Below are positions 1 through 7,590 of a DNA stretch of 27,125 nucleotides, piece by piece. This stretch comes from a virus: positions 1-27,125 of IMG/VR virus record IMGVR_UViG_3300042555_002425. One strand, 5' to 3'. Numbering within the stretch: the stretch's first letter is position 1; each line of letters starts with the position of its first letter. The notes below the pieces were generated by a model. The model ran no database searches, had not been told where the DNA came from, and worked only from the letters and a program-made list of their open reading frames with translations. A program made the translations under genes and the position numbers.

Positions 1-418
1 TTGCGCTGGCCCGCTGCCAGCCGTAGATCCGAGCGTCAACAGAAAAACGCGCAGATCCGTTCCTGAGGCGTGGGATGGCAATGGCCATCGCTTCCTCGGG
101 ACCGTCAACCTGAACCGTTCCGATCAAGGCAGCAGAGCCGTCATCGGCGCGGCCCAGGTCCATCGATGTGATCGCTCCCCAGCAGGAGGCTGAAGAACGC
201 TGGTGGTCGATGTCGGTCGGCAGCGGGCGCATAGGCCAGCGGATCGCCGCTCGCTCATGCACCAGCTGCACGCCATCGCCTACATCCGCATCGGTTGAGA
301 TGATCACCGTTGCGGTTCTGGTCTCTTCGTTCCATGAGGATGGAGAGATCAGCGCCATCCTCTTACAGGCTCGGGAGCCTGTTTCCAATGGCATCGCGGC
401 AGGAATGGTCTCGGGCAT
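1..418 (-). CDS. Prohead serine protease (partial, 3' end outside window)
   Basis: The reading frame is open from an ATG at 418 to the left edge (139 residues), so the C-terminus is missing. The protein starts MPETIPAAMPLETG. A histidine in an IDHQR segment is followed about 60 residues later by ARFSVDARIYGW, which resembles the 'lSIGF' serine motif of the HK97/U35-type prohead proteases. Such enzymes cut scaffold and capsid proteins during head maturation. Starting 4 bp after the portal stop fits the usual portal-protease-capsid order and suggests translational coupling. The family call rests on context plus the two candidate catalytic motifs; a ClpP-type head protease is the alternative. 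Confidence 0.65.
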   Translation of the reverse strand, partial: MPETIPAAMPLETGSRACKRMALISPSSWNEETRTATVIISTDADVGDGVQLVHERAAIRWPMRPLPTDIDHQRSSASCWGAITSMDLGRADDGSAALIGTVQVDGPEEAMAIAIPRLRNGSARFSVDARIYGWQRASA

Positions 419-422
419 GGCT

Positions 423-1928
423 TTATGCTACCGATGGCGGGAGAGTGGCCCCCGGCTCCGGGACGCCAGATCCTGCGGGGCGGGCCTGGGTGACGCCAGC
501 ATCAGAAACCAGCCTGGCATCAACGGATAGAGCCAGGCCTTTCTCGCGGGCGCTGGCTAGGTCTTTAGCGAGCTCCTCCAGCACCTGGGCAGGCACATAG
601 CCCAGCGAGCGCTGGACCTCAGATAGGCTGGTCAGGCCGCCCCGGATCGCCGCCACCAGGGCCGGGATCTCCTCGGCCGGGTTGATCATCTCCCTGCGAG
701 GAGGCGTCCAAAGCATCCGGCCGTTGACCCTGTTGGCCATGCCTGCCTGAACCACAGCAACAGCGAACCACTGCGAAACGGGGTTCAAAAACTGCGGGAT
801 TGAAATGTTCCATCGCCAGTGGCTCACGTTCCGGTGAAACTCCAGCCACCCCATCCGGCCGCTTGAGAAGTTCACCTCAGAGAGGATCCCGGTGAGCGCT
901 TCAAATGTGATCCCATAGCCGGCCGCCACGGAATGCAAGTGATGGCGCTGCATCTCAATGAAGTTCCCCGCGCTCGGCGGGGTGCTAAACCTGATCTCCT
1001 TCCCTGGAGGTAGCACCTCAATGGCGCCAGGTTCCAACTTTTCAAATAGGGTCGGGATTGAAGCGTCCGGGCTTTCGGGATCAACTGGCGCATCGTCCGG
1101 GTTGGAGTCAGTGACAAATGCGGTGAAGCACGCCGCCACCTTGTCGAGCGTCAGGCGGGCTTGCGCATGGTCCCCGATGTCGCGCAGCGTCAGCAGCGAG
1201 GATGCGCCCCATGGAACACCGGTTGCCTGCCCAGGCCGGCGCACGTCGTAAACGTGGCAGATTTCCGAGGCCTCGATCAGATCAGAGCCCAGCTGCGACT
1301 GGCGCCAGTCGCTCTCGCCGGGATGATTCTTCCTGATCCAGTAACCAGTCAATCTGCCTTCATCGTCGTATTGCTTGCCAAATACGATTGAGGATCCGTT
1401 GTCTTTCGACATGTCGAGCCAATCCGGCTCTAGTACTTGCAGCGTCAACGGTGGCAAACCCTGCAAGATCAGCCGCTCATCAATCCGTCGTCTAACCAGG
1501 CAGCTGCCACGAACTGCAATGGTGCGAGCTAACAGCGCCTGCAGGCCGTAGAAGTTTAGTTTGCCGTAAAAGTCACAAGCCGTAGAATCGGCCCAATCAT
1601 TCCATAGCTGCGAATACTTTTTGTTTTTATTGACTGGTTCTCCTACAATTCCTTCGCCAATCCAGTTGTTTACAATGACGGCAATAGCCTTGCCTGCCCA
1701 TGTGTCGGAGTCCACCTGATCCTGATGCCTTGAGACAATCCGCTGCAGCACTTGCCGCAGATCGGCGTTAGGGCCTCGGCTGCGTTCGTGCCAGCCATCT
1801 GTGCGGCGGGATTGCTTGCCAGCTTCGTAGGCGCGCAGGTTGGCTTTATATAGCTCAGACTGTAAAACCGTGACTTGCTTTTCAAGCGTTGCGCGATTTC
1901 CTGTGCCAAACTTCTCGCGTTTTCCCAT
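423..1928 (-). CDS. Phage portal protein, lambda gpB family
   Basis: This 501-residue protein has the usual length for lambda-type portals, which form the dodecameric ring at the head vertex through which DNA enters and leaves. The N-terminal third holds DLRQVLQRIVSRHQDQVDSD and then AVIVNNWIGEGI, the typical start of the portal clip/stem region. The middle contains GVPWGASSLLTLRDIGDHAQ and KVAACFTAFVTDSN, and further on SSGRMGWLEFHRN, all characteristic of the family. It lies between the gpW-like joining protein (3 bp upstream) and the prohead protease (4 bp downstream). The ATG at 1928 is used because the frame starts there and it abuts the upstream stop. Confidence 0.9.
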   Translation of the reverse strand: MGKREKFGTGNRATLEKQVTVLQSELYKANLRAYEAGKQSRRTDGWHERSRGPNADLRQVLQRIVSRHQDQVDSDTWAGKAIAVIVNNWIGEGIVGEPVNKNKKYSQLWNDWADSTACDFYGKLNFYGLQALLARTIAVRGSCLVRRRIDERLILQGLPPLTLQVLEPDWLDMSKDNGSSIVFGKQYDDEGRLTGYWIRKNHPGESDWRQSQLGSDLIEASEICHVYDVRRPGQATGVPWGASSLLTLRDIGDHAQARLTLDKVAACFTAFVTDSNPDDAPVDPESPDASIPTLFEKLEPGAIEVLPPGKEIRFSTPPSAGNFIEMQRHHLHSVAAGYGITFEALTGILSEVNFSSGRMGWLEFHRNVSHWRWNISIPQFLNPVSQWFAVAVVQAGMANRVNGRMLWTPPRREMINPAEEIPALVAAIRGGLTSLSEVQRSLGYVPAQVLEELAKDLASAREKGLALSVDARLVSDAGVTQARPAGSGVPEPGATLPPSVA

Positions 1929-1931
1929 CGC

Positions 1932-2135
1932 CTAGGCTCTCTGAAAGGTCTGGTAAATGCGGCGGACTGGCCTGGCTTGCCCTGCTTCAACTTCGGCGGC
2001 CATCTTTCTTTCGGTCTCCAGCATCTCTGCCAGGCTGCGGTAGGTCAGTTCTCGCCCATCCGAAAACCGGACCTTGAGCACGCCTTCGGCGATCGCCGAA
2101 CGCAGCTCCGCTAGTTGCTCTGCTGTGTAGCTCAT
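1932..2135 (-). CDS. Head-tail joining protein, gpW-like
   Basis: This is a 67-residue protein, essentially the size of lambda gpW (68 residues). It starts MSYTAEQLAELRSAIAEGVL, then has a short strand region KVRFSDGRELTYRSLAEML and a basic tail RRIYQTFQRA. That pattern of helix, beta-hairpin with an FxDGRExTYRS stretch, then helix is the gpW fold signature. gpW-type proteins seal the portal after DNA packaging and let the tail attach. It lies between large terminase and portal, exactly where gpW is found in lambda. Spacing is 13 bp from the terminase stop and 3 bp to the portal start. Confidence 0.8.
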   Translation of the reverse strand: MSYTAEQLAELRSAIAEGVLKVRFSDGRELTYRSLAEMLETERKMAAEVEAGQARPVRRIYQTFQRA

Positions 2136-2148
2136 GCCTGCAGTCTAC

Positions 2149-4035
2149 CTACCAGTAGTTGCTAGTCCGACGCTTGGGTGGCCGCTGTGGCTTGGGAGTC
2201 TGAGCCTGTGCCTGTGCCAGCTGCGCCTCAAGCTGGTCCCACATGGTGCCCTTGGCATAGCCCCGCTTGGTTAGCTCCAACATCGCGAGGCAGTAGACCT
2301 CCATATCGAGCGGCTCGTTGCGGGCCTTTGATGGGTTCTTCCATTCATCTATTGCAAATCCTTTGGAATCAAATCTAGTTATCAGTTTTTCACACGTAAG
2401 GCCCTTGAGATATTCATCGCCGTACGTGGTCGCGTTCTGGCCGAAGTGCATAAAGCCCGGCCCCGGCTGCTCGATGCCCAGCCTGGCATACACGGTCCGC
2501 TTTAGCGTGTGAACGCCAACCATGTAAAGTGTGACGCCTTTCTTTATTACTCGACCGTTTTTGCTTACGTCTTGCTTTGTGCCTTTGCCTAGCGCCGGTG
2601 ATGCTTTATCGTTGCTTCCTTTGATTGCCACAACTCCCTCCTTGACCCTTTCACGGCAGTAGTCGTAAGCCTCATGCGTGAACGATCCTCCTGTGTCAAC
2701 GGCAGTTCGGCGAACCGCCATGCTGCCGCCGCCTTCGCGGGTAAATTCAGTCTTGCGGATTGCGTCGATCTGCCGCCATACCTCTTCTTGTGCCGGGTTT
2801 CCATATACTCTTTCATGCCAAATTAACCAGCTCTCCTCCCCCTTGCCGTACCCCTTTACCTGAATCTCAAGCCAGGTATTCTGAACATCGACCGCCGCCA
2901 GCAGCAGCAGCACGCCATCAGGGCAGAACCCTGTCGGGTATGGATTCAGCGCTGCCCGCTCCATCAGTCCATCGGCGCTCACCTTGGCGATGGCCTGGTC
3001 TTCCCAGGCCTCGGCGGCTCGTTTGTTGACCCAGCCCTTGAGCAACATCGTGTCGTCCTTGGCCCGCAAGAACTCGTCGCGGATCTTCTCCCAGCTCAGC
3101 CAGCCATAGGGGGCGTACCAGCCGGGGAGGTGAAACCCAGCCGTCTCCCCGTCTCCCTTCGCGTTGGCCCCCCACCGGCCGCCGGTCAGCATGGCGACCT
3201 TGTGGTGCTGGGCCAGCCGCTCACCGCAGGCCGGGCACTGGCACCACACCTCGCCATCCGGCCGATCCCACACCATGTGTTCCCGCCAGCGAAGCACCTC
3301 ACGCGACCCGCAGCAGGGCAGGAATGCCGCGTAACGGCGCTGGTCGCTCCTGGTCTCGAACTCCCACGTAATCCGACACGCCCCCCGGGTGCCCGGGGTA
3401 GATGTGATCAGCGTCTTTCGGTCTGGGAAGTTGGTCTGTCTCGCCTCAGCGTTCTCGATCGGGTCGCCCTTGTCGTCAATCTCAAGCGGCAGACTCGACG
3501 CCTCATCGACCCAGAGGTTCTGCGCCGGCATCCCCTGGGCGGCGCTGCCGCTGTTGCCGCCGATGATCGACAGCAGCATGTCCCCCTCAAACTCCTTGAG
3601 AAACATCGCGTTGGCTGCGTCCCGGCTCTTGGTGCTGATTTGCTTTGCCCGCACCGCCGGGGTGTCCTTGAACAAGGGATCAAGGCGCTGCCGCACCTGT
3701 CGCTTGGCGAATGCCTCGGTAGGGAACAGGATCAGGAACGGCGCGGGGTCCATGGCGATCGTCCGCCCCAACCAGTTGAGCCCGCACTCAGTCTTGGCTC
3801 CTGACTGGCTGCCGAAGATCAGGATCACGCGCCTGATCTTCTTCTCCCGAGGGCTCAGGAGGTCCATCGGCTCTTTCAGGAATGGCACGCGATCGGTGCG
3901 CCACTGGCCTGGCTCTGAACTGCTGCGGCGGGTGAGCTGCCGCTCAGCATCGGCCCACTCGCTCACAGTCAGATTCAGCGGCGGCTGAATGGCCTCGATG
4001 AAGGCATCCTCATAGGCCTGTGCGGCATCAGGCAT
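2149..4035 (-). CDS. Terminase large subunit, lambda gpA family
   Basis: This 628-residue protein is the ATP-driven DNA packaging motor and nuclease. The N-terminal ATPase has a Walker A-like GSQSGAKT (residues 75-82) and a Walker B LWVDEASS (about 174-181), followed by a motif III-like TLITSTPGT. A cysteine pair near PCCG and a CQCPACG cluster around residues 240-275 form the zinc-ribbon insert common in gpA proteins. The C-terminal nuclease begins near LLLLAAVDVQ, with an Asp expected at the active site. It overlaps the small-subunit gene by 8 bp. The family is lambda-like, so cos-type packaging is likely, though not shown by this sequence. Confidence 0.93.
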   Translation of the reverse strand: MPDAAQAYEDAFIEAIQPPLNLTVSEWADAERQLTRRSSSEPGQWRTDRVPFLKEPMDLLSPREKKIRRVILIFGSQSGAKTECGLNWLGRTIAMDPAPFLILFPTEAFAKRQVRQRLDPLFKDTPAVRAKQISTKSRDAANAMFLKEFEGDMLLSIIGGNSGSAAQGMPAQNLWVDEASSLPLEIDDKGDPIENAEARQTNFPDRKTLITSTPGTRGACRITWEFETRSDQRRYAAFLPCCGSREVLRWREHMVWDRPDGEVWCQCPACGERLAQHHKVAMLTGGRWGANAKGDGETAGFHLPGWYAPYGWLSWEKIRDEFLRAKDDTMLLKGWVNKRAAEAWEDQAIAKVSADGLMERAALNPYPTGFCPDGVLLLLAAVDVQNTWLEIQVKGYGKGEESWLIWHERVYGNPAQEEVWRQIDAIRKTEFTREGGGSMAVRRTAVDTGGSFTHEAYDYCRERVKEGVVAIKGSNDKASPALGKGTKQDVSKNGRVIKKGVTLYMVGVHTLKRTVYARLGIEQPGPGFMHFGQNATTYGDEYLKGLTCEKLITRFDSKGFAIDEWKNPSKARNEPLDMEVYCLAMLELTKRGYAKGTMWDQLEAQLAQAQAQTPKPQRPPKRRTSNYW

Positions 4036-4597
4036 CCTTGAGGCCCTTCAGTGCTCCCTCGATCTCTTGCTCAAGCAGGGCGCGCACATCCTCGGGATCA
4101 CTCATCGCCGCCAGCCTGGCCGCGTTGCGGCTTGGGATGATCAGCAGCAAGTCGCGCACCTGTCGCGCCAGCTTGGCGGCCCTGGTCCGCACCTCGCTCA
4201 GACTGCCAACCTCCTTTCTTTCCATCAGTGCGGCAAGCCTTGCGCGTTCTGCGTTGTAGTGCTCCTTTCTTTTGATGCTGACATCTATAGAAGGGATTTC
4301 ATCTTCTGGCAGCTCCTGAATAAAAGCCTGCAGATCCTTGTTGCTTGGGATGGCGCCCGGCGGCGAGACGCCTGCAGCAGGCGCAGTAAGTGCGGCAGGC
4401 GCCACAGGGCCTTTGCCCTTGTGGCTGTTGCGGACCTTCGCGGCATCCCATAAACGGTCGGCCACGTCGGAATCGATCAGCACCTTGCCGTCCCGCTCCA
4501 CAAGCGCTGGCTTGATGCGGACCTTCTTCGCGTCCTGAACCGTCGGGGCACTGCAGCCTCTGTGCCTGGCGTAGTCCGCCTGGTTCATCAACGGCAT
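4028..4597 (-). CDS. Terminase small subunit (Nu1/DUF1441-like)
   Basis: This 189-residue protein begins MPLMNQADYARHRGCSAPTV, a winged-helix-like N-terminal DNA-binding segment of the type found in Nu1-like small terminases. A Pro/Ala-rich linker follows at about residues 60-85. A helical C-terminal half (SIKRKEHYNAERARLAALME, then VRDLLLIIPSRNAARLAAM) is typical of the oligomerisation and large-subunit contact region. A purine-rich GAGG lies about 8 bp before the chosen ATG at 4597; the internal ATG three codons later is a possible alternative. It sits directly upstream of and overlaps the large subunit, which fits its role in recognising the packaging site. Confidence 0.8.
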   Translation of the reverse strand: MPLMNQADYARHRGCSAPTVQDAKKVRIKPALVERDGKVLIDSDVADRLWDAAKVRNSHKGKGPVAPAALTAPAAGVSPPGAIPSNKDLQAFIQELPEDEIPSIDVSIKRKEHYNAERARLAALMERKEVGSLSEVRTRAAKLARQVRDLLLIIPSRNAARLAAMSDPEDVRALLEQEIEGALKGLKDA

Positions 4598-4798
4598 GGC
4601 ATCGCCTCACCCCTTAGCCTCACCCTTAGGCTAAGCACTAACCTAATGCTAGGCGGGGACAGGCTGGGGTAGGGGTTTGTATAGCTTTAGGGCGATCAGA
4701 TAAGGCTAGCCTTGCCTCACTCGCTAGGAAAAATCTGGGATCGCTAGGACCGGCACTTAGTTTTTTGGGCCAAAGGACCCTGCGACCGGGGGCCACCC
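4598..4798. other. Non-coding gap with short repeats; cos/pac candidate
   Basis: No convincing gene lies in these 201 bases between the small terminase and the gpZ-like gene. The stretch is richer in A/T than its neighbours. It holds TCGCTAGGA twice (4721-4729 and 4741-4749, exactly 20 bp apart), the 12-bp palindrome AAGGCTAGCCTT (4702-4713), a further GCTAGG at 4648-4653, and CTTAG/CTAAG inverted copies near 4614-4640. Repeated GCTAGG-type boxes next to a small terminase resemble the terminase-binding part of cos sites. This is inference from position and repeats only. It would also have to hold the promoter or readthrough region for the packaging operon. Confidence 0.4.
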
Positions 4799-5434
4799 TT
4801 ACCGCCCGCCATACCCCCGGGCGATGTCGCCGAGCTTCTTCTCGAACCCTTTCCTGAACTCGTCGTTGATCAGTCGCGCTGCGTCGTTCTGCAGCCGCTG
4901 AGAGTGGCGCCCTTCACCCAGGAAGATCGAGCCGATCGAGGGGCCATAGACCGCGTGCAGTTTGCCCTGGCTGTCCTTGCGGAACACCACCTGATTGCCG
5001 CCGTTGCCGAGGGCAACGAACGCGCCACGGTAAGCCCTGCGCCCCTCGGCCCTGAGGATCGTGGCGGTGAGCGGTCGGCCTGGCTTGGCTGGCTTGCCCC
5101 ATCCCCTGCCGCGGCCTAGGCCAGGCTGGCCACTGCCTCTGGTGCCGGGCTTCATGCCGAACTGCGTGAGGGTTGGAGGGCGACGGCGAGAAAAGCTGAT
5201 CGTTGCCGATAGGCCATCAGGCGCGATGTATGCCCTGCTGATGTCTCGCTTGATCCGTGCCGCTTTCAGGTTGTAGGCCTCGCCGATGCCCTTGGCTACC
5301 TGCGTTTTGATTGCACCTGTGGCCTTGGCGATCCCTGCCCGGTTCGCCTTGGCGAAGGTCTTTGGGTCGGTGAACTGCAGCATCTTCTGCAGCTGGCTCA
5401 GCCCCTCGATCTTCAGCGTGATCCCCGCCATCAA
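4799..5434 (-). CDS. Minor tail protein, gpZ-like
   Basis: This 211-residue protein begins MMAGITLKIEGLSQLQKMLQ, then ADP-free helical text with AKANRAGIAKATGAIKTQVA and a C-terminal helix DAARLINDEFRKGFEKKLGD. The opening beta strand, 'gLxxLqkxL', and a conserved RAGIxxAtxxixtqva stretch are seen in the prophage minor tail protein Z group, which helps complete the tail before joining the head. A glycine- and basic-rich middle (RGSGQPGLGRGRGWGKPAKP) is unusual and probably a loop. Two adjacent ATGs (5434 and 5431) are both possible starts. A tail gene upstream of terminase is an odd position, which lowers certainty. Confidence 0.6.
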   Translation of the reverse strand: MMAGITLKIEGLSQLQKMLQFTDPKTFAKANRAGIAKATGAIKTQVAKGIGEAYNLKAARIKRDISRAYIAPDGLSATISFSRRRPPTLTQFGMKPGTRGSGQPGLGRGRGWGKPAKPGRPLTATILRAEGRRAYRGAFVALGNGGNQVVFRKDSQGKLHAVYGPSIGSIFLGEGRHSQRLQNDAARLINDEFRKGFEKKLGDIARGYGGR

Positions 5435-5470
5435 CCAATCCCCAATCCATGCCCCTAGTCTGCCGAGCCC

Positions 5471-5941
5471 TCAAGGCTTGGCGAATCGCTGCCGCCCATA
5501 GGCAGCGATCAGCGCAGCCTCGGCTACACCGTCGTCCTTCTTCCTGCTCCACAGGTGGGAGAAGGCTGGAAAGGTGCGGGTGGCGATTGCGATAGCCGCG
5601 GCCTTGTCCGCCGGGACGCTCATTGCCTTTTTCCACACCGCGGGGCGGACAATGGAGAAGGGGAGCATTCTGCCCACCAGAAATCCGCGCAGATCGCCAT
5701 AGTTTTGCCCGGTGCGGAATGACGATGCCACGCCCTGCCGCGGCATGGATTGCTGCTGCTCGATCCACGCGTGGCTTGGGTCCCATGCGGCGAGAGTGGC
5801 ACGCACCGCTGCGAGATCGATCTCGCCTTTGCCGTTGAGGGTGAGCACCGGCATAGGGATGGCGGCCAACTCATCGCCGCAAAGCAGCGCAAGCCCGCCG
5901 TTCAGGCCTGGGTCAATGCCGAGAATGCGAGGGTTCTCCAT
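5471..5941 (-). CDS. RuvC-like Holliday junction resolvase
   Basis: This 156-residue protein starts MENPRILGIDPGLNGGLALL. ILGIDPG is the first acidic motif of the RuvC/RNase H-like fold, AWIEQQ supplies the second acidic residue, and the C-terminal KKDDGVAEAALIAAYG supplies the terminal Asp cluster. Phage RuvC-like enzymes resolve branched DNA before or during packaging. The frame continues upstream to an ATG at 6133, but that extension has shadow-like composition and covers another gene, so I start at the ATG at 5941, 4 bp after the stop of the preceding gene. A general RNase H-like nuclease is the alternative. Confidence 0.8.
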   Translation of the reverse strand: MENPRILGIDPGLNGGLALLCGDELAAIPMPVLTLNGKGEIDLAAVRATLAAWDPSHAWIEQQQSMPRQGVASSFRTGQNYGDLRGFLVGRMLPFSIVRPAVWKKAMSVPADKAAAIAIATRTFPAFSHLWSRKKDDGVAEAALIAAYGRQRFAKP

Positions 5942-5945
5942 GCGC

Positions 5946-6152
5946 TCAGGATGGCGAGGCTGAGGGTAGATCGCCAGGGCCGATCCGGCGCTCGCACTCG
6001 AAGGCGATGATGACCGGCGGGTCGATCCAGCCCCAGTAGCCCGTAGCGGTGCGGCGCAGGCAGTCTTCGCAGCCCTCGCGCCAGTGCTGCTCGCCATCTT
6101 CAAAGCTGCCAACCCCAATGCAGCGGGCAACATCCGCGGGAGGTTCGCTCAC
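5946..6152 (-). CDS. Small Cys-containing phage protein
   Basis: This is a 68-residue protein read from a GTG at 6152 whose GTGA overlaps the stop of the upstream gene by 4 bp. It contains a conserved-looking EGCEDCLRRT segment with a CxxC pair and a preceding ARCIG cysteine, then PPVIIAFECERRIG, suggesting a small metal-binding module. I do not recognise a named family. It belongs to a tightly coupled run of tiny genes and lies 4 bp before the resolvase start. The longer frame up to 6521 has basic, serine-rich shadow composition and was not used. Confidence 0.6.
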   Translation of the reverse strand: MSEPPADVARCIGVGSFEDGEQHWREGCEDCLRRTATGYWGWIDPPVIIAFECERRIGPGDLPSASPS

Positions 6153-6304
6153 ACCACCGGCCCCAATCGCTTGATCACCCAGTGCGCGCCAGGGCCTGTG
6201 CGCCTGGTGGCGTCGAGCAACTGATAGGCTCGCAAGGCGGCCATGCGGCGGGAGACCCATGGTTGGGTGCAGATCCATCGGTCCTGAAGCTCGCGAGCGG
6301 TCAC
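6149..6304 (-). CDS. Tiny helix-turn-helix-like protein
   Basis: A 51-residue protein runs from a GTG at 6304 to a TGA at 6149. Both ends use 4-bp GTGA overlaps, with the 90-residue gene upstream and the 68-residue gene downstream, which is strong support for a real gene despite its size. The N-terminal part reads TARELQDRWICTQPWVSRRM followed by AALRAYQLL, resembling a helix-turn-helix in which PWVSRR would be the turn and recognition helix. The end is HWVIKRLGPVV, a possible wing strand. A small DNA-binding protein is likely; its target is unknown. Confidence 0.6.
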   Translation of the reverse strand: MTARELQDRWICTQPWVSRRMAALRAYQLLDATRRTGPGAHWVIKRLGPVV

Positions 6305-6573
6305 CTCGGAGCCTGGGCCAGGGTCGGCGGGGGCGGCGGGGGGCTGTGGAGGTTGTCGGCGATAGCCTCCAACCCAACAATCTGAGCATCAAAGCCGTAA
6401 TGCTCACATGCCTGCTTCGTCGCCTCCCGCAGAAATGCGGCCTGGCCTTTGCGGTTTGATTCGGTCCAATCCTTTTTGTAGCCTTCGTGCCATGGAAAGG
6501 CGACCTTATAGGCGGCAACAAGGCATTCCTTTGTTTCCGGCGTCAGCTCCGGGAACTCAACGTGGTTGCTCAT
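6301..6573 (-). CDS. Hypothetical phage protein, 90 aa
   Basis: The protein begins MSNHVEFPELTPETKECLVA and continues with aromatic/charged text (FPWHEGYKKDW, AAFLREATKQACEHYGFD). It ends in a proline run (SPPPPPPTLAQAPR). I do not recognise a family. The 4-bp ATGA overlap upstream and the GTGA overlap downstream place it in the same translationally coupled string. The composition is that of a soluble helical protein with a short disordered C-terminus. Confidence 0.65.
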   Translation of the reverse strand: MSNHVEFPELTPETKECLVAAYKVAFPWHEGYKKDWTESNRKGQAAFLREATKQACEHYGFDAQIVGLEAIADNLHSPPPPPPTLAQAPR

Positions 6574-6806
6574 GGCTCTGTCCCCTGCAACAGGAAAGCC
6601 GTGGCGTCCTGCAGCGACAAGGGCCGCCTTGCCAGCTGCTCAAGCGCAATCAGCTCGGCGGCCAGGCTTTGCTGAATGGCGATGACCATGGGCCTAATCC
6701 AGCTGCCGGGGCCGCCTTCAATCTCGTCGGCCTCCAAGATTGCGATAGTGGCCGTGGACACTAGGCGATCGGTGAGGGTGTCCTGGGTGGTGTCGTGGGT
6801 GCTCAT
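6570..6806 (-). CDS. Hypothetical phage protein, 78 aa
   Basis: This small acidic protein starts MSTHDTTQDTLTDRLVSTAT and continues with helical segments (AILEADEIEGG, IAIQQSLAAELIALEQLARR). It overlaps the upstream heptapeptide-repeat gene and the downstream 90-residue gene by 4 bp each (ATGA). No family is recognised. The pattern of amphipathic helices with few aromatic residues suggests a small helical bundle or a protein that pairs with a partner. Confidence 0.6.
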   Translation of the reverse strand: MSTHDTTQDTLTDRLVSTATIAILEADEIEGGPGSWIRPMVIAIQQSLAAELIALEQLARRPLSLQDATAFLLQGTEP

Positions 6807-7240
6807 GATTCTTCAGTCCAATCGGCGAGAGAGCACGGACGGGAATCTGTAGGAATGCCGGAGCAGTCGCCCGACAGGCCGGAGCAGTTGCCCGACAGGC
6901 CGGAGCAGTTGCCCCGCAGGCCGGAGCAGTTGCCCGACAGGCCGGAGCAGTTGCCCCACAGGTCGGAGCAGTCGCCCGACAGGCCGGAGCAGTTGCCCGA
7001 CAGGCCGGAGCAGTTGCCCCACAGGTCGGAGCAGTTGCCCCACAGGCCGGAGCAGTTGCCCCACAGGCCGGAGCAGTTGCCCGACAGGTCGGAGCAGTCG
7101 CCCGACAGGCCGGAGCAGTTGCCCGACAGGCCGGAGCAGTCGCCCGACAGGCCGGAGCAGTTACCTTCCTGCATTGCGCCAGTTTTGTCTACCCAATACA
7201 AACCAGGCGATGAAGCACGGCGAAGCGGTTTAGTTGTCAT
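6803..7240 (-). CDS. Heptapeptide-repeat protein ([N/D]CSGLxG repeats)
   Basis: This 145-residue protein consists of a short lead (MTTKPLRRASSPGLYWVDKT), about 15 tandem heptads of the form NCSGLSG, DCSDLWG or NCSGLRG, and a short tail ending ADWTEES. Position 1 is N/D, 2 is Cys, 3 Ser, 5 Leu and 7 Gly in nearly every unit; position 6 varies (S, W, R). The regularity suggests a beta-solenoid or stacked-turn rod, with the Cys and Leu columns facing inward. It overlaps both neighbours by 4 bp, so it is a true operon member. The repeats are also near-perfect at DNA level (21 bp). Function is unknown; a fibre- or adhesin-like role would be a guess. Confidence 0.75.
   Translation of the reverse strand: MTTKPLRRASSPGLYWVDKTGAMQEGNCSGLSGDCSGLSGNCSGLSGDCSDLSGNCSGLWGNCSGLWGNCSDLWGNCSGLSGNCSGLSGDCSDLWGNCSGLSGNCSGLRGNCSGLSGNCSGLSGDCSGIPTDSRPCSLADWTEES
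6857..7162. repeat. 21-bp tandem repeat array inside the heptapeptide gene
   Basis: The plus strand reads units such as GCCGGAGCAGTCGCCCGACA plus one base, starting at 6857 and recurring exactly every 21 bp to 7151. That gives 14 full units and a partial fifteenth. Variation is limited to a few positions (gtcgcc/gttgcc, cgac/ccac, ggcc/ggtc). Such an array can gain or lose units by slippage without changing the reading frame. Confidence 0.95.
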
Positions 7241-7590
7241 GATCCGGGCCTCTTGATAGTCCAGAAGGGTTTGCCAGTGGTCTTTTTAGCAGTGCCTGCG
7301 GCCATTGCGGCTTCCCTGGCTGCCTTAAGTTTCTCCTCCAGCTCTTGCACGTCGGCTGGGTAGACGTAGGCGACTTTCCCGGCTGACCAGGAGATTCCCC
7401 AATCGTTGTGCGAGAAGCTGGCCCGATCGATCTCGCCGGCATCGGCCAGCTCGTCGAGGCGGTCGAGGGCTTTGGCGTCGGCGGCCTCTAGGGCAGCCTT
7501 GGCTGTGCGCAACTGGATCAGGTGGTCGAGCACTTGATCGGCGGTCGCGGCGCGGAGGTCGGCCAACAGAGCCTGAGCGAGATCAGCCAT
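7237..7590 (-). CDS. Helical hypothetical phage protein, 117 aa
   Basis: The N-terminal half (MADLAQALLADLRAATADQV, then LIQLRTAKAALEAADAKALD) is strongly helical and likely a coiled coil. It is followed by an aromatic-rich middle (NDWGISWSAGKVAYVYPADV), a second helix (QELEEKLKAAREAAMAAG) and a basic tail. It overlaps the heptapeptide-repeat gene downstream by 4 bp, and its own start is overlapped by 8 bp by the tiny membrane-protein gene upstream. No family is recognised. Confidence 0.65.
   Translation of the reverse strand: MADLAQALLADLRAATADQVLDHLIQLRTAKAALEAADAKALDRLDELADAGEIDRASFSHNDWGISWSAGKVAYVYPADVQELEEKLKAAREAAMAAGTAKKTTGKPFWTIKRPGS

Noticed and set aside
3130-3804. Plus-strand ORF of 224 residues inside the large terminase gene
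   Set aside because: Antisense to conserved terminase sequence, with Arg/Pro/Leu shadow composition.
6795-7256. Plus-strand ORF of 153 residues across the tandem repeats (PEQLPDRPEQ type)
   Set aside because: It is the antisense image of the 21-bp repeats. The minus frame is coupled to both neighbouring genes by 4-bp overlaps; the plus frame has no such context.
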